Part shown: positions 8,072 to 17,175 of the stretch, piece by piece
Numbering within the stretch: the stretch's first letter is position 1
Layout: each line of letters begins with the position of its first letter
Assembly: GCA_018365815.1 (NCBI GenBank)
Contig: JAGZJH010000016.1
Location: 1 to 64,000 of the forward strand
DNA length: 64,000 nt
DNA from: Erysipelotrichaceae bacterium
GTDB taxonomy: Bacteria; Bacillota_I; Bacilli_A; Erysipelotrichales; Coprobacillaceae
Reading direction: 5' to 3'
Position numbers and translations under genes: made by a program
The notes under the pieces: model-generated
Told to the model about the DNA's origin: nothing
Databases searched by the model: none
The model's input: the letters and a program-made list of their open reading frames with translations, nothing else

Positions 8072-8620
8072 TTAATTGACATAAATTTTTAAAATAATCG
8101 ATAAAAATAAAACAACATAAGTTAGAAAACAGTAGTTTAAACAATGATGAATAATATCTGAGGTTTTGAGTCTATCTTTAAATATAAACGATACTGCAAA
8201 AACATTAATGCTCATCTCTAACGCCCCTACTATACTTAATGTCAAACTAATAATTTGGCTAATCATAAACATGAGTTCAAATGTGATTTTAAAAAATGAA
8301 TAGGATTCAAAAAATAATTGATAACAATAAACACCATTATGTATTCCTAGTAAAAATGTAATTGTTCCAATTACTATTACGCCAAAACCATGAAATGAAA
8401 AAAATATAATGATCAGACTAAGTCCAATCATGAAATATAAGTAATTTTGAATGTTATTAACATTAATGGTATGTGTATAATATTCAGGAATTAAAATCCA
8501 AACGGGTTGTTTTGTGAGTTTTAATGATAAAGACAAAAGAAAACCACTACCAAATAATATCATAGTAAATAGATAAATTAATTGATAATGGTTAAAGTAT
8601 TTTTTTAATATTGATTTCAT
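8072..8620 (-). CDS. spoIIM: SpoIIM-like stage II sporulation membrane protein
   Basis: A 182-residue multipass protein with about five membrane helices (17-34, 59-80, 80-95, 112-140 and 155-178). The opening LIYLFTMILFGSGFLL and the following hydrophobic pattern resemble SpoIIM, the scaffold of the SpoIIDMP engulfment complex that thins septal peptidoglycan. Its position next to xerD-deoB matches spoIIM in Bacillus, and its partner SpoIIP is encoded at 35.8 kb. Sequence similarity is weak and the protein is somewhat shorter than the roughly 214-residue Bacillus protein, so the call relies on topology and synteny. A GAGGTGAT ribosome site precedes the ATG. Confidence 0.6.
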   Translation of the reverse strand: MKSILKKYFNHYQLIYLFTMILFGSGFLLSLSLKLTKQPVWILIPEYYTHTINVNNIQNYLYFMIGLSLIIIFFSFHGFGVIVIGTITFLLGIHNGVYCYQLFFESYSFFKITFELMFMISQIISLTLSIVGALEMSINVFAVSFIFKDRLKTSDIIHHCLNYCFLTYVVLFLSIILKIYVN

Positions 8621-8659
8621 AATATCACCTCATCTAAAGTTATGAAGATGCTGATGATT

Positions 8660-9874
8660 TTATTCTTCTTTTATGTATTTACTTTGTACTTCTTTATTTT
8701 TTAATAAATCAGAAGCACGCGTTACTTCTATAATATGTGATTGATTTAATTGTTTAATCAACTGATCTGTTTGATTTTCTTTTTGAGTCGAAGATTGAAT
8801 TTCTTCTTGATAAGAAAATAAGGAAAGTTGTTTTGTATAATCACTTCTAGCAATGATGTTATTTAAACTTACCCCTAATAGTCTTAAAGGCTTTTCTTCA
8901 TAATAGCGTTCAAATAAAAGTAAAGAAATAGAATAAATATCTTCAAATTCATTTGTAGCTTCTTCCATTCGGTAACTGCGACTTACACTACTTTCACGAG
9001 TATATTTAATCGTGATTGAAATATTACTTGAAACTAGATCACGTTGTTTAGCACGTTTGGAAACTTGTAAAGAAAGTTTTTTTAATGTTTCTTTGATAAT
9101 TTCTAGATCATCAGTATCATTAGATAAAGTTGTTGAATTGCCAATTGATTTTAATTCATTGTGTTTAGCATTGATTTTGCCTAAATCAATTCCATTTGCA
9201 CGGTTAAAATAAATTAAAGCGTTTTTGCCTAATACTTGTTTTAATTGATCAAAGTTATTTTGATTTGCAATATCTTTAATTGTATAAATACCTAATTGTT
9301 CAAGTTTAGGGACAGTTTTTTTACCAATTCCATACATTTCTGAAATTGGTAATGGCCATAAAAATTTTTGAATGTTCTTTTGAGTAAGCAAAGTGATACC
9401 AAATGGTTTTTTGATATCACTTGCCATCTTTGCTAAAAATTTGTTGTGTGAAATTCCAATTGAACAGCCAATATTCAGTTGTTTAAGTACAGTTTGTTGA
9501 ATAGTTGTTGCAAGATTAATCACATCATGATATTGAAAAATTACATCACTCATATCTACGTAGCATTCATCAATACTCGCAACTTCTATTTTCTTTGAAA
9601 ACATTGATATAATTTCAAAGAATTGTTTAGAAATTTGTTTATATAAAGACATATTTACAGGTAGAATAATTAAGCCTTTACATAACTTTGTTGCTTGAAA
9701 TAACGGCATTGCGGAATGTATTCCATACTTTCTTGCTTCATAAGAAGCGGTCGTTACAATCCCACGTCGTGAGTTTCCTGCAACCACAATCGGTTTGTTT
9801 TTTAAAGATGGATTTTTCGCTATTTCACAACTAGCAAAAAAAGAATTTAAATCAATATGAAAAATAATTGTCAT
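8660..9874 (-). CDS. dinB: DNA polymerase IV (Y-family)
   Basis: A 404-residue translesion polymerase. Catalytic carboxylates are D8 (HIDLNSFFAS) and D102-E103 (SIDECYVDMSD); the YEARKYGI nucleotide-contact block is at 45-52. Palm, fingers, thumb and little-finger domains fit the usual length. Near residue 350 the motif QLSLF matches the consensus beta-clamp-binding peptide. The start ATG overlaps the spo0A stop codon by one base (TAATG), so dinB is co-translated with the sporulation master regulator. That is an uncommon pairing and could raise mutagenic repair synthesis at sporulation onset, which is inference. Confidence 0.95.
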   Translation of the reverse strand: MTIIFHIDLNSFFASCEIAKNPSLKNKPIVVAGNSRRGIVTTASYEARKYGIHSAMPLFQATKLCKGLIILPVNMSLYKQISKQFFEIISMFSKKIEVASIDECYVDMSDVIFQYHDVINLATTIQQTVLKQLNIGCSIGISHNKFLAKMASDIKKPFGITLLTQKNIQKFLWPLPISEMYGIGKKTVPKLEQLGIYTIKDIANQNNFDQLKQVLGKNALIYFNRANGIDLGKINAKHNELKSIGNSTTLSNDTDDLEIIKETLKKLSLQVSKRAKQRDLVSSNISITIKYTRESSVSRSYRMEEATNEFEDIYSISLLLFERYYEEKPLRLLGVSLNNIIARSDYTKQLSLFSYQEEIQSSTQKENQTDQLIKQLNQSHIIEVTRASDLLKNKEVQSKYIKEE

Positions 9875-10686
9875 TAAAAGCGATTAATACCAATTGTACT
9901 TGTTTTTGTTTTATGCGCTAATCGTAATTTATCAGAAATCATAGCAATAAATTCAGAATTAGTCGGCTTTGATTTAGTGGCAGATACTGTATATCCAAAA
10001 ATATCGTCAATCGCATCAGTATTTCCTCTATTCCATGCAACTTCGATGGCATGACGAATAGCACGTTCAACTCTAGAAGAAGTTGTATTGTACATTCTAG
10101 CAATATCAGGATATAAAACTTTAGTGACTTGGCCTAAAATTTCATTGTTGTAATATGCTTCCATAATTGATGAACGCAAATACATATATCCTTTAATATG
10201 AGCCGGAATTCCAACTTCGTGCAATATTTCTGTAATTTCATTTTCTAATTTGACTTTTTTATATTTTTCTAACTCATCGTTATCTAAATTGTTTAAGTCA
10301 TCAATTTGAAAATTAACAATATCCGCAATGGTACGTGTAAAATAGTTTAAATCCATTGGTTTTTTAAAGCAATAATTAACATTGTATGCATTTAACATTT
10401 GGGACATAATCTCAGATAAAAAATCTGACATACATACAATTTTTAAACTCGGATTGAAATTATTAGATGTATAATATTCTTTTAAAACAACCAATCCATC
10501 AATTCCAGAAAGCATTAAATCTAAAATTAATAAATCGTAAGTTTTACTATTCAATCTTTCTAAACAGTCATTACCGTTTGTCACAGAATCAATAGTTGGA
10601 AATAAATTTGAAGTTGATAATAACGATTTCATTTGGTTTGTCAAGTTCAAATTATCCTGTGCAATTAAAATTTTTAAAGTGTTCAT
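9874..10686 (-). CDS. spo0A: Sporulation master response regulator Spo0A
   Basis: A 270-residue two-domain regulator. The receiver domain (1-120) keeps the phospho-acceptor D56 (LLILDLML), a switch serine at 87 and the lysine of FKKP at 108-109, but acidic residue D10 of the Mg pocket is replaced by glutamine (IAQDN). The C-terminal DNA-binding domain (about 150-265) is highly conserved: VGIPAHIKGYMYLR, the recognition helix TTSSRVERAIRHAIEVAW and KPTNSEFIAMISDKLRL. It is the phosphorelay end point that commits the cell to sporulation. It follows spoIVB on the same strand as in Bacillus, but a terminator and its own regulated upstream region separate them. Confidence 0.97.
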   Translation of the reverse strand: MNTLKILIAQDNLNLTNQMKSLLSTSNLFPTIDSVTNGNDCLERLNSKTYDLLILDLMLSGIDGLVVLKEYYTSNNFNPSLKIVCMSDFLSEIMSQMLNAYNVNYCFKKPMDLNYFTRTIADIVNFQIDDLNNLDNDELEKYKKVKLENEITEILHEVGIPAHIKGYMYLRSSIMEAYYNNEILGQVTKVLYPDIARMYNTTSSRVERAIRHAIEVAWNRGNTDAIDDIFGYTVSATKSKPTNSEFIAMISDKLRLAHKTKTSTIGINRF

Positions 10687-10734
10687 TTTATACCCCTCTT
10701 TTTTCCACTCCTATCAGCAATATTAAGTATATAT

Positions 10735-10748
10735 TGTTTTTTGACAAA
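10735..10748 (-). promoter_or_regulatory. Spo0A-binding (0A) box, proximal
   Basis: Minus-strand TTTGTCAAA followed by AAACA matches the 0A-box consensus TTTGTCRAANNNAA. It lies about 50 nt before the spo0A ATG, placed for autoregulation. Confidence 0.6.
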
Positions 10749-10826
10749 AAGATAGTGTATACAATCATTTTCTTATCTTTTTAATTTAAAAACAGCTAAA
10801 ACCTATTGATTTTATTAGTTTTTACG

Positions 10827-10840
10827 TTGTTTTCGACAAA
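10827..10840 (-). promoter_or_regulatory. Spo0A-binding (0A) box, distal
   Basis: Minus-strand TTTGTCGAAAACAA is a full match to TTTGTCRAANNNAA, about 145 nt before the spo0A ATG. Confidence 0.6.
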
Positions 10841-10870
10841 AAACGATTTTTGTTGTCTATTTATCACTAT

Positions 10871-10904
10871 ATTAAAAGATACAGGATGATCTGTATCTTT
10901 TAAT
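10871..10904 (-). terminator. Terminator between spoIVB and spo0A
   Basis: Perfect 14-bp inverted repeat (10871-10884 with 10891-10904) with a 6-nt loop directly after spoIVB. The T tract is short (TTTT inside the arm). Confidence 0.75.
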
Positions 10905-10919
10905 AACACTTATTCTCAT

Positions 10920-11921
10920 TTACTCTAAGTTATTTGAATTTTCTAACATCCATTCAATATAAACGCCAAACCCCATAGTATGGTCTTTTGAACTGACATG
11001 AGAAATAGCACCTATAAGTTTATCATTTTGAATAATAGGTGATCCACTCATTCCTTGAATAATCCCACCGGTTTTTTCTAAAAAGTTTGCATCTGTGATT
11101 TTAAAGGCAATTCCTTTAGGTTCAGGCTGCGTTTGTTTTTTTAAATCGGTGATTTCAATTTCAATTTTTTCTATGGTCTTGTTTTCTAATACAGTTAGTA
11201 CATATGCTTTTCCTAATGTTATTTCATCTCTAGAAGCAGTTTCCATTGTTTCTTTTTGATCGATTTGTTCATATGTTCCAAATACACCTATTTCACTATT
11301 TCGTTTTACTTCACCAATTTTTTTGTCATCTTCAATAATAGCAATTTTTTCACCGGTTTTTTCCTTAGTATTTTTTACAACATCATTCACCGATGCATCA
11401 AATACTTCTCCTTTAGCAAATTCTAAGTCTAAGGTAGTATCATTTAATGAATGGCCTAGTGAACCAAAAGTTTGATTTTGAGGATCGTAATAGGTCATTG
11501 TTCCTATTCCAGCAGTTGTGTCTTTAACGTATAAGCCGGTTTTAAAGGAATCTGAAGCTTTATCATAGTTAATCTGTAAATCTCTTGTGATGCTTGCATT
11601 TTGCCTTGTTAAAGTCGCTTTGACCACATTGCTTGTATTAATTGCGTCTTGAAGTTGATTGGCTAATTGTTCAATAGATAAAACAGGGACATCGTTAATA
11701 TGAGTTAATAAATCTCCTGCTAAAATATCTTGATTAGCAGGATTAAAGTGTTGATTATCAATGGTATAATCATAAGTTCCGGTGATATATATACCTTGAT
11801 AATTTAACATAATTCCAATTGATTCACCACTAGGAATTAGTGAAGCTGCAAATGAACTTAGAGTTGTCGAAAAAGCAGTGGCGATGATGAGGAGTAATGA
11901 AATTACTGATCTTTTTTTCAT
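10920..11921 (-). CDS. spoIVB: SpoIVB signalling serine peptidase
   Basis: A 333-residue secreted protease. In Bacillus it is made in the forespore and cleaves SpoIVFA across the intermembrane space, triggering sigma-K activation. A signal peptide or anchor (residues 3-26) precedes a PDZ domain (about 33-110) and an S55 peptidase domain. The catalytic triad is readable by alignment: H157 (GSLGHS), D277 (KITDANF) and S292 (GMSGSPII). It is shorter than the 426-residue Bacillus protein, mainly between signal peptide and PDZ. It is a monocistronic unit with AAAGGAGG before the ATG, and a CATAATA heptamer at 11956-11962 resembles a sigma-F/G -10 box without a convincing -35. Confidence 0.95.
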   Translation of the reverse strand: MKKRSVISLLLIIATAFSTTLSSFAASLIPSGESIGIMLNYQGIYITGTYDYTIDNQHFNPANQDILAGDLLTHINDVPVLSIEQLANQLQDAINTSNVVKATLTRQNASITRDLQINYDKASDSFKTGLYVKDTTAGIGTMTYYDPQNQTFGSLGHSLNDTTLDLEFAKGEVFDASVNDVVKNTKEKTGEKIAIIEDDKKIGEVKRNSEIGVFGTYEQIDQKETMETASRDEITLGKAYVLTVLENKTIEKIEIEITDLKKQTQPEPKGIAFKITDANFLEKTGGIIQGMSGSPIIQNDKLIGAISHVSSKDHTMGFGVYIEWMLENSNNLE

Positions 11922-11965
11922 GCTTTTCCTCCTTTGTAGTGAGTGACTACAATATTATTATGGAT

Positions 11966-11995
11966 AAAAAAAGTTATTTCATTAAAGAAATAACT
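11966..11995 (-). terminator. Intrinsic terminator of the recN operon
   Basis: Minus-strand 9-bp stem AGTTATTTC/GAAATAACT with a T7 tail, just after the recN stop. Confidence 0.85.
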
Positions 11996-12000
11996 CTATC

Positions 12001-13656
12001 TTAATTTTTAACATCTTCTAATAAAGTTTTAGCTTGCATCAATGCCACGTCGCTTATCACATCACCAGATAACATTTTAGCTAGTTCTTCAATTCTTTGT
12101 TGATCGTCTAAAACAGTGACTTTTGTTAATGTTTCGTTATTTTGAATATATTTATTAACAGATAGATGATGTGAAGCAAAACAAGCTACTTGCGGTAAAT
12201 GTGTAATACATAATACTTGTTTAGAATGGGCGATTTTAGCCATTTTTTGCCCCATTGCATAAGCCACCTTACCACTTACTCCGGTATCAACTTCATCAAA
12301 TATAATTGATGTTAATGCTGTTTGGTTCAGTAAAATGGTTTTAAGTGACAACATGACACGAGATAACTCTCCTCCTGAAGCAATTTGAGCAATTGGGTGT
12401 AATTCTTGACCTTTATTCGTTAAAATTAAAAACATCACTTCATCAAATCCGTTTTTTGTTAAAGAAGATTTTTCAACTTTAATTTCAAATACTGCATGTT
12501 CCATGTATAATTGATGCAATTCTTCTGTGACCAATCTAGAAATTTCTAAAGCATTGGCACTTCTTATTTCATGGATTTGTTCAGCCATAGTTAAACATTC
12601 TTGATGCGACATATGAATTTGCTCATTTAATTTATGAAGTGTTTCTTCGCGATTATTTAAAAAATCGATATGTGCTTCAATTTCTTTTTTCTTTTCTATA
12701 ATTCCTTCTACTGAAGGTGAATATTTTCTTTTTAGCTTTTGAACAATATATAATTTTTCTTGAATTTCATTATAGCGATATTCATCAAAATCTAAAGCAT
12801 TGAAAGTATCAAAAACTCTTTCAATAGCATCTTCTGTTTTATAATATAAATCATATAATATATTATAAAGTTCTTCAAAATCATCAAGATGACTAAGAGG
12901 TTCTAGTGCTTTAATTGTGTTATAAAATTGAATTGTTGTTCCGTTATCAGATGAAGCATAATATTTAAAATTAGAGATATTTTTTTGAATTTTTTCAAAA
13001 TTTTGCAATTGTCGACTTTCTTCTTCTAAATCATCGACAGATTCGTTTTCAAAATCAAATTGATTAATTTCATTCAATTGGCTTTGGTAAAATTCAATTT
13101 GCTCATAATTATCTTGATCATTTTCTAATTTTTCATACTGTTTTTTTAATTCAATATATTGTTTGTATTTTAAACGATATTCATTTAGTAAAAGAATAAT
13201 TTTATCATAATGATAATTATCGATTATCGATAAATAGTTTTTAGGATTTAATAAATCTGTTGTATCGAATTGAGAATGAATATCGATTAACTCAGGCATG
13301 ATTTGTTTTAAAAGTGATGCTGAAATGGTACGATAATTAATACGACAAGTGCTTTTTCCTGAGTCAAGAATTTCTTTCGAAACAACTAAATAGTCATCAT
13401 CGTATTCTATCCCAAATTCATCTAATTTCAGTTTAACTTGCTCATTAATATCTAAAATAGCCTCTATTAAAGCTTTGCTTTCATTATCTTTAACAAGACT
13501 CGCATTGGCTCTTTGACCTAGTAATTGAGAAATAGCATCAATGATAATTGATTTTCCCGCTCCGGTTTCTCCTGTTAAAACAGTCATACCATCTTCAAAT
13601 TTAATATGAGTTTCTTTAATGATAGCAAAGTTTTTAATGAATAGTTCTCTAATCAT
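12001..13656 (-). CDS. recN: DNA repair protein RecN
   Basis: A 551-residue SMC-like ATPase acting early at double-strand breaks. The Walker A motif GETGAGKS is at 29-36; a long coiled coil occupies the middle (about 150-360); the ABC signature ASGGELSRVMLSLK and Walker B SIIFDEVDTGVSG are in the C-terminal head. Full length. It is the last gene of a long operon running from nusB through xseAB, ispA, dxs and yqxC. In Bacillus ahrC (argR) lies between yqxC and recN; here only 8 nt separate them and no argR exists. Confidence 0.96.
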   Translation of the reverse strand: MIRELFIKNFAIIKETHIKFEDGMTVLTGETGAGKSIIIDAISQLLGQRANASLVKDNESKALIEAILDINEQVKLKLDEFGIEYDDDYLVVSKEILDSGKSTCRINYRTISASLLKQIMPELIDIHSQFDTTDLLNPKNYLSIIDNYHYDKIILLLNEYRLKYKQYIELKKQYEKLENDQDNYEQIEFYQSQLNEINQFDFENESVDDLEEESRQLQNFEKIQKNISNFKYYASSDNGTTIQFYNTIKALEPLSHLDDFEELYNILYDLYYKTEDAIERVFDTFNALDFDEYRYNEIQEKLYIVQKLKRKYSPSVEGIIEKKKEIEAHIDFLNNREETLHKLNEQIHMSHQECLTMAEQIHEIRSANALEISRLVTEELHQLYMEHAVFEIKVEKSSLTKNGFDEVMFLILTNKGQELHPIAQIASGGELSRVMLSLKTILLNQTALTSIIFDEVDTGVSGKVAYAMGQKMAKIAHSKQVLCITHLPQVACFASHHLSVNKYIQNNETLTKVTVLDDQQRIEELAKMLSGDVISDVALMQAKTLLEDVKN

Positions 13657-13664
13657 TTTCTCAC

Positions 13665-14465
13665 CTACTTTTCAAAATAATGATGTGTTTTTTCAACAAT
13701 AGTTTTAAAATCAAATGATTGTTGTTGTTCACCTTTTTCAAATAATCCTAAAAATTCGATATTGCCATGTCCTCCAGTAATAGGTGAAAAATCTAGTGCT
13801 AATAGTCTAAAGCCATTTTCATTAGCAATGTTTAAAACATTATTTAATACGTTTTCATGAGTTTGGGGATCTCTAATAATCCCTTTTTTACCTACTTGTT
13901 CTTTTCCTGCTTCAAATTGTGGTTTAATTAAAGCCACTACTTGCCCTTGGTTAGAAAGAATGGTTTGTAAATTTGGAAAAATATGTTTTAATGAGATAAA
14001 TGAAACATCAATTGAACAAAAATCAGGTTGACCATGTCTAAACATTTCTAAATTCGCAGTTCTAAAATTAGTTTGTTCCATGACCACAACTCTTGGATCG
14101 TTTCTGAGTTTCCATACTAATTGATTAGTTCCTACATCTAAAGCATATACTAATTTTACGCCATTTTGTAAACCACAATCACTAAATCCACCGGTTGACG
14201 AACCAATATCAAGCATGATTTTATCTTTTAAATTTAAGTTAAATACTTCGATTGCTTTTTCTAATTTTAGTCCTCCGCGCGAAACATATTTTAACACTTG
14301 TCCTTTTACATGAAGGTGACTATCTATATCAATTTTTGTTCCTGGTTTATCAATACGATCATAATCATCATGAACTAAACCAGCCATAATTGCTCGTTTA
14401 GCTTTTTCCCTAGAGTCAAAAAAACCTTTTTCTACTAATAATACATCAACTCGTTCTTTTTTCAT
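13665..14465 (-). CDS. yqxC: TlyA/YqxC-family S4-domain rRNA 2'-O-methyltransferase
   Basis: A 266-residue protein with an N-terminal S4 RNA-binding domain (RVDVLLVEKGFFDSREKAK, residues 5-60) and an FtsJ-like Rossmann methyltransferase domain with the SAM-binding loop LDIGSSTGGF at 85-94 and the later GGHGNIEFL block. Mycobacterial TlyA methylates cytidines of 16S and 23S rRNA; Firmicute orthologues between dxs and recN are often labelled hemolysin, which is misleading. The ATG overlaps the dxs stop by 4 nt (ATGA). Confidence 0.92.
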   Translation of the reverse strand: MKKERVDVLLVEKGFFDSREKAKRAIMAGLVHDDYDRIDKPGTKIDIDSHLHVKGQVLKYVSRGGLKLEKAIEVFNLNLKDKIMLDIGSSTGGFSDCGLQNGVKLVYALDVGTNQLVWKLRNDPRVVVMEQTNFRTANLEMFRHGQPDFCSIDVSFISLKHIFPNLQTILSNQGQVVALIKPQFEAGKEQVGKKGIIRDPQTHENVLNNVLNIANENGFRLLALDFSPITGGHGNIEFLGLFEKGEQQQSFDFKTIVEKTHHYFEK

Positions 14466-16324
14466 TTACTTACCTCATCAATTACTTTGAGTAATTCTTC
14501 CATATCTAAATGTTCTAAATGTAAAAGTTCATCAATTGTTCCTTGTGGTGTATAATGATCTGCAACAGCCATATTAATAATATGTAAATGTTTGTTTTGC
14601 TTTGTGTAATATTGATTAATATATAAACCTAAAGAAGCATTTTCCAAATCAGTTTCGTAGACAATAATATGTTCATATTTTTGAGCGATTTCATCAAGCA
14701 TTGTGGTATCCATCGGTTTTAAAAAACGTGCATTAATAAGGTCTACATTAATATTATTCTCTTTAATTTTAGAAAATACTTTATTAACTTTATCATCATA
14801 AGTAATAATGACTATATTACTTTGACATTCGTGAACTTTTTGCCACATTCCAATTTCAATCGTATCATTAATTAAAACATCTTGATCTAGTGTTGTTTGT
14901 TTAGAGACACGTATCACATAAGGGTGATCGTTATTTAGAAAGGCTGTATTAATGTATCGTCTTGCTTCACTGGCACATGAAGGTGTAAAAATGACAAGAT
15001 TGGGAATTGCCATTAAAAATCCAATATCAAAGACACCATGGTGGGTTTCACCATCTTCACCGACAAATCCTGCACGATCCACTGAAATTAACATTGGTAA
15101 ATTCATACGTCCAACATCATGATTAATTTGATCATATGCACGTTGTAAAAATGAAGAATACATCGAAATAAATGGTTTTTTCCCTGCAACACTTAATCCA
15201 CATGCAAATGTGGTCGCATGTTGTTCAGCAATCCCCACATCAAATGAACGATCAGGAAAATCTCTAAAAATATTTTCCATTTTAGAACCTGAAATCATTG
15301 CAGGTGTAATTGCTACAATATTTTGATCAAATGCCATCGCTTTATAAACTTGCGAGGCTACTATTTCAGACCATGTTTTATAATTTTCTTTAATTTGTTT
15401 GATTGGTTCACCGGTTTCAACTCTAAAAGGTGAAACACCATGCCATTTACCTTGTGAATCATTTTCAGCAAATGAATAGCCTTTTCCTTTTTTAGTTAAG
15501 ACGTGTACGACAATGCTGTTATTAGAATTTTTTGCCTTATTTAACGCCCGAATTAAATCATTATAGTCATGTCCATCAATTGGGCCTAGATAATCCACTC
15601 CAAATTCACTGAAAATTGTTTCATCAATTAAATTGTTACGGATACGATCTTTTACTGCTTTTGAAAATTTATAAATTGGTTTTCCAAAAGGAATATGGGT
15701 CAGCATTTCTTTATAATCCTGTTTAGCTTTGTTATAAGCCATTGAAGTTCTCAAATTTGAAAGAAAATCATTTACTCCTCCTACATTTTTTGAAATAGAC
15801 ATTTGATTATCGTTTAAAATAATAATTACTTTTGAGGAAGTAGAACCAAGATGGTTTAACGCTTCTAAAGAAGCTCCTCCAACCATTGCGGCATCACCGA
15901 CAATTGGAATAATTTGATGCTTTTGATGATTTAAATCTCTAGCCATTGCCATTCCAACTGCTGCTGATAAAGCCGTTGAAGAGTGTCCCGCTTCATAAGC
16001 ATCATAAGGACTTTCACTACGCTTTTGAAAACCTGATAATCCACCAAACTTTCTTAATGTTTTAAATTGTGAGGCCCTACCTGTTAAAATTTTATGCGTA
16101 TAACTTTGATGTCCAACATCGAAAATAAATTTATCAACAGGGGGATTAAATACATAATGAAGTGCAATTGTTAATTCAACCACTCCTAAATTACTCGATA
16201 AATGTCCGCCAGTTTTAGAAACGTTCTTAATTAAAAACTGACGAATATCATATGCTAATTGTTCTAATTCCTGATAGTTTAATTGTTTCACAAATGTTGA
16301 ATCTTGTATTGCTTTTACATCCAT
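14462..16324 (-). CDS. dxs: 1-deoxy-D-xylulose-5-phosphate synthase
   Basis: A 620-residue thiamine-diphosphate transketolase-type enzyme making the first MEP-pathway intermediate from pyruvate and glyceraldehyde-3-phosphate. Visible features are the cofactor-binding GDAAMVGG segment (near 145), the catalytic glutamate in DVGIAEQHA (near 365) and the substrate loop DRAGFVGEDGETHHG. The start ATG directly abuts the ispA stop (TAAATG). Placement after ispA and exonuclease VII is the Bacillus order. The later MEP genes ispG and ispH are also in this window but in separate operons. Confidence 0.96.
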   Translation of the reverse strand: MDVKAIQDSTFVKQLNYQELEQLAYDIRQFLIKNVSKTGGHLSSNLGVVELTIALHYVFNPPVDKFIFDVGHQSYTHKILTGRASQFKTLRKFGGLSGFQKRSESPYDAYEAGHSSTALSAAVGMAMARDLNHQKHQIIPIVGDAAMVGGASLEALNHLGSTSSKVIIILNDNQMSISKNVGGVNDFLSNLRTSMAYNKAKQDYKEMLTHIPFGKPIYKFSKAVKDRIRNNLIDETIFSEFGVDYLGPIDGHDYNDLIRALNKAKNSNNSIVVHVLTKKGKGYSFAENDSQGKWHGVSPFRVETGEPIKQIKENYKTWSEIVASQVYKAMAFDQNIVAITPAMISGSKMENIFRDFPDRSFDVGIAEQHATTFACGLSVAGKKPFISMYSSFLQRAYDQINHDVGRMNLPMLISVDRAGFVGEDGETHHGVFDIGFLMAIPNLVIFTPSCASEARRYINTAFLNNDHPYVIRVSKQTTLDQDVLINDTIEIGMWQKVHECQSNIVIITYDDKVNKVFSKIKENNINVDLINARFLKPMDTTMLDEIAQKYEHIIVYETDLENASLGLYINQYYTKQNKHLHIINMAVADHYTPQGTIDELLHLEHLDMEELLKVIDEVSK

Positions 16325-17173
16325 TTAATTCACCCTTTTTAATATAGTTTGTAATAATTCTATTAAAATACCATGATTGACTTTTAAGTTATAAACAAGT
16401 TGTAATGCTTCATTAAAATATTGTTTAACTAATGTTTGTGATTTTTCAATTCCAAGTAAAGAGACATAAGTGGATTTATGACTAGAAAGATCACTCCCTA
16501 TTTTTTTACCAATCAACTTTTCATCACCAATAATATCTAAAACATCATCTTGAATTTGAAAGGCAATCCCTATTTTTTCACCGATTTCTTCAAAAATTTC
16601 ACGATCGTTTTCATGATTTGCTAATATACTTCCCATAACTAATGGGGCGATGATAAGTTTACCGGTTTTATGAAGATGAATATCCATTAAATCTTCTAAT
16701 GATGCTTTTTTATTTTCAAATAAAATATCTTGTTGTTGTCCATAAATCATACCCTCTTGTCCACTTGCTGAAGATAAAATTTTTAAACATTCAATTTTTT
16801 GTTGATCTGGAATTTGAGAATGAGAAATGACAACAAATGCTTGTGTGAGTAATGCATCACCAGCTAAAATAGCAGTTGCTTCATCAAATTGTTTATGGCA
16901 AGTTTTACGCCCTCGTCTTAAATCATCATCGTCCATAGCCGGTAAATCATCATGAATTAAAGAATAAGTATGAACCATTTCAATTGCACAGGCAATATCA
17001 ATAAAAGGTCGATAATTAACACCATAGCTTTGAATAACTTTAAGCATCATCATTGGTCGTAAACGTTTACCGGGTGCAAGTAATGAATAATACATTGCCT
17101 CTTTTACTACCCCGTCTTTAACATCTTCTAATATTGCATTTAAACATTGTTCAATTTCTTCTTTCATTGTCAT
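16325..17173 (-). CDS. ispA: Farnesyl/geranyl diphosphate synthase
   Basis: A 282-residue all-alpha polyprenyl synthase condensing isopentenyl diphosphate with allylic diphosphates. The first aspartate-rich motif DDLPAMDDDD is at 75-84 and the second, IQDDVLDIIGD, near 212. It supplies the C15 precursor for undecaprenyl phosphate and quinone-type lipids. Two ATGs open the frame (MTMKE); the first is preceded by AGAGGTGG inside the end of xseB, and the gap to the xseB stop is 2 nt. Confidence 0.95.
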   Translation of the reverse strand: MTMKEEIEQCLNAILEDVKDGVVKEAMYYSLLAPGKRLRPMMMLKVIQSYGVNYRPFIDIACAIEMVHTYSLIHDDLPAMDDDDLRRGRKTCHKQFDEATAILAGDALLTQAFVVISHSQIPDQQKIECLKILSSASGQEGMIYGQQQDILFENKKASLEDLMDIHLHKTGKLIIAPLVMGSILANHENDREIFEEIGEKIGIAFQIQDDVLDIIGDEKLIGKKIGSDLSSHKSTYVSLLGIEKSQTLVKQYFNEALQLVYNLKVNHGILIELLQTILKRVN

Positions 17174-17175
17174 GA

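Noticed and set aside
11956..11962. Sigma-G promoter of spoIVB
   Set aside because: A CATAATA -10 heptamer is present, but no acceptable -35 (GHATR-like) lies 17-19 nt upstream, so it is not listed as a feature.
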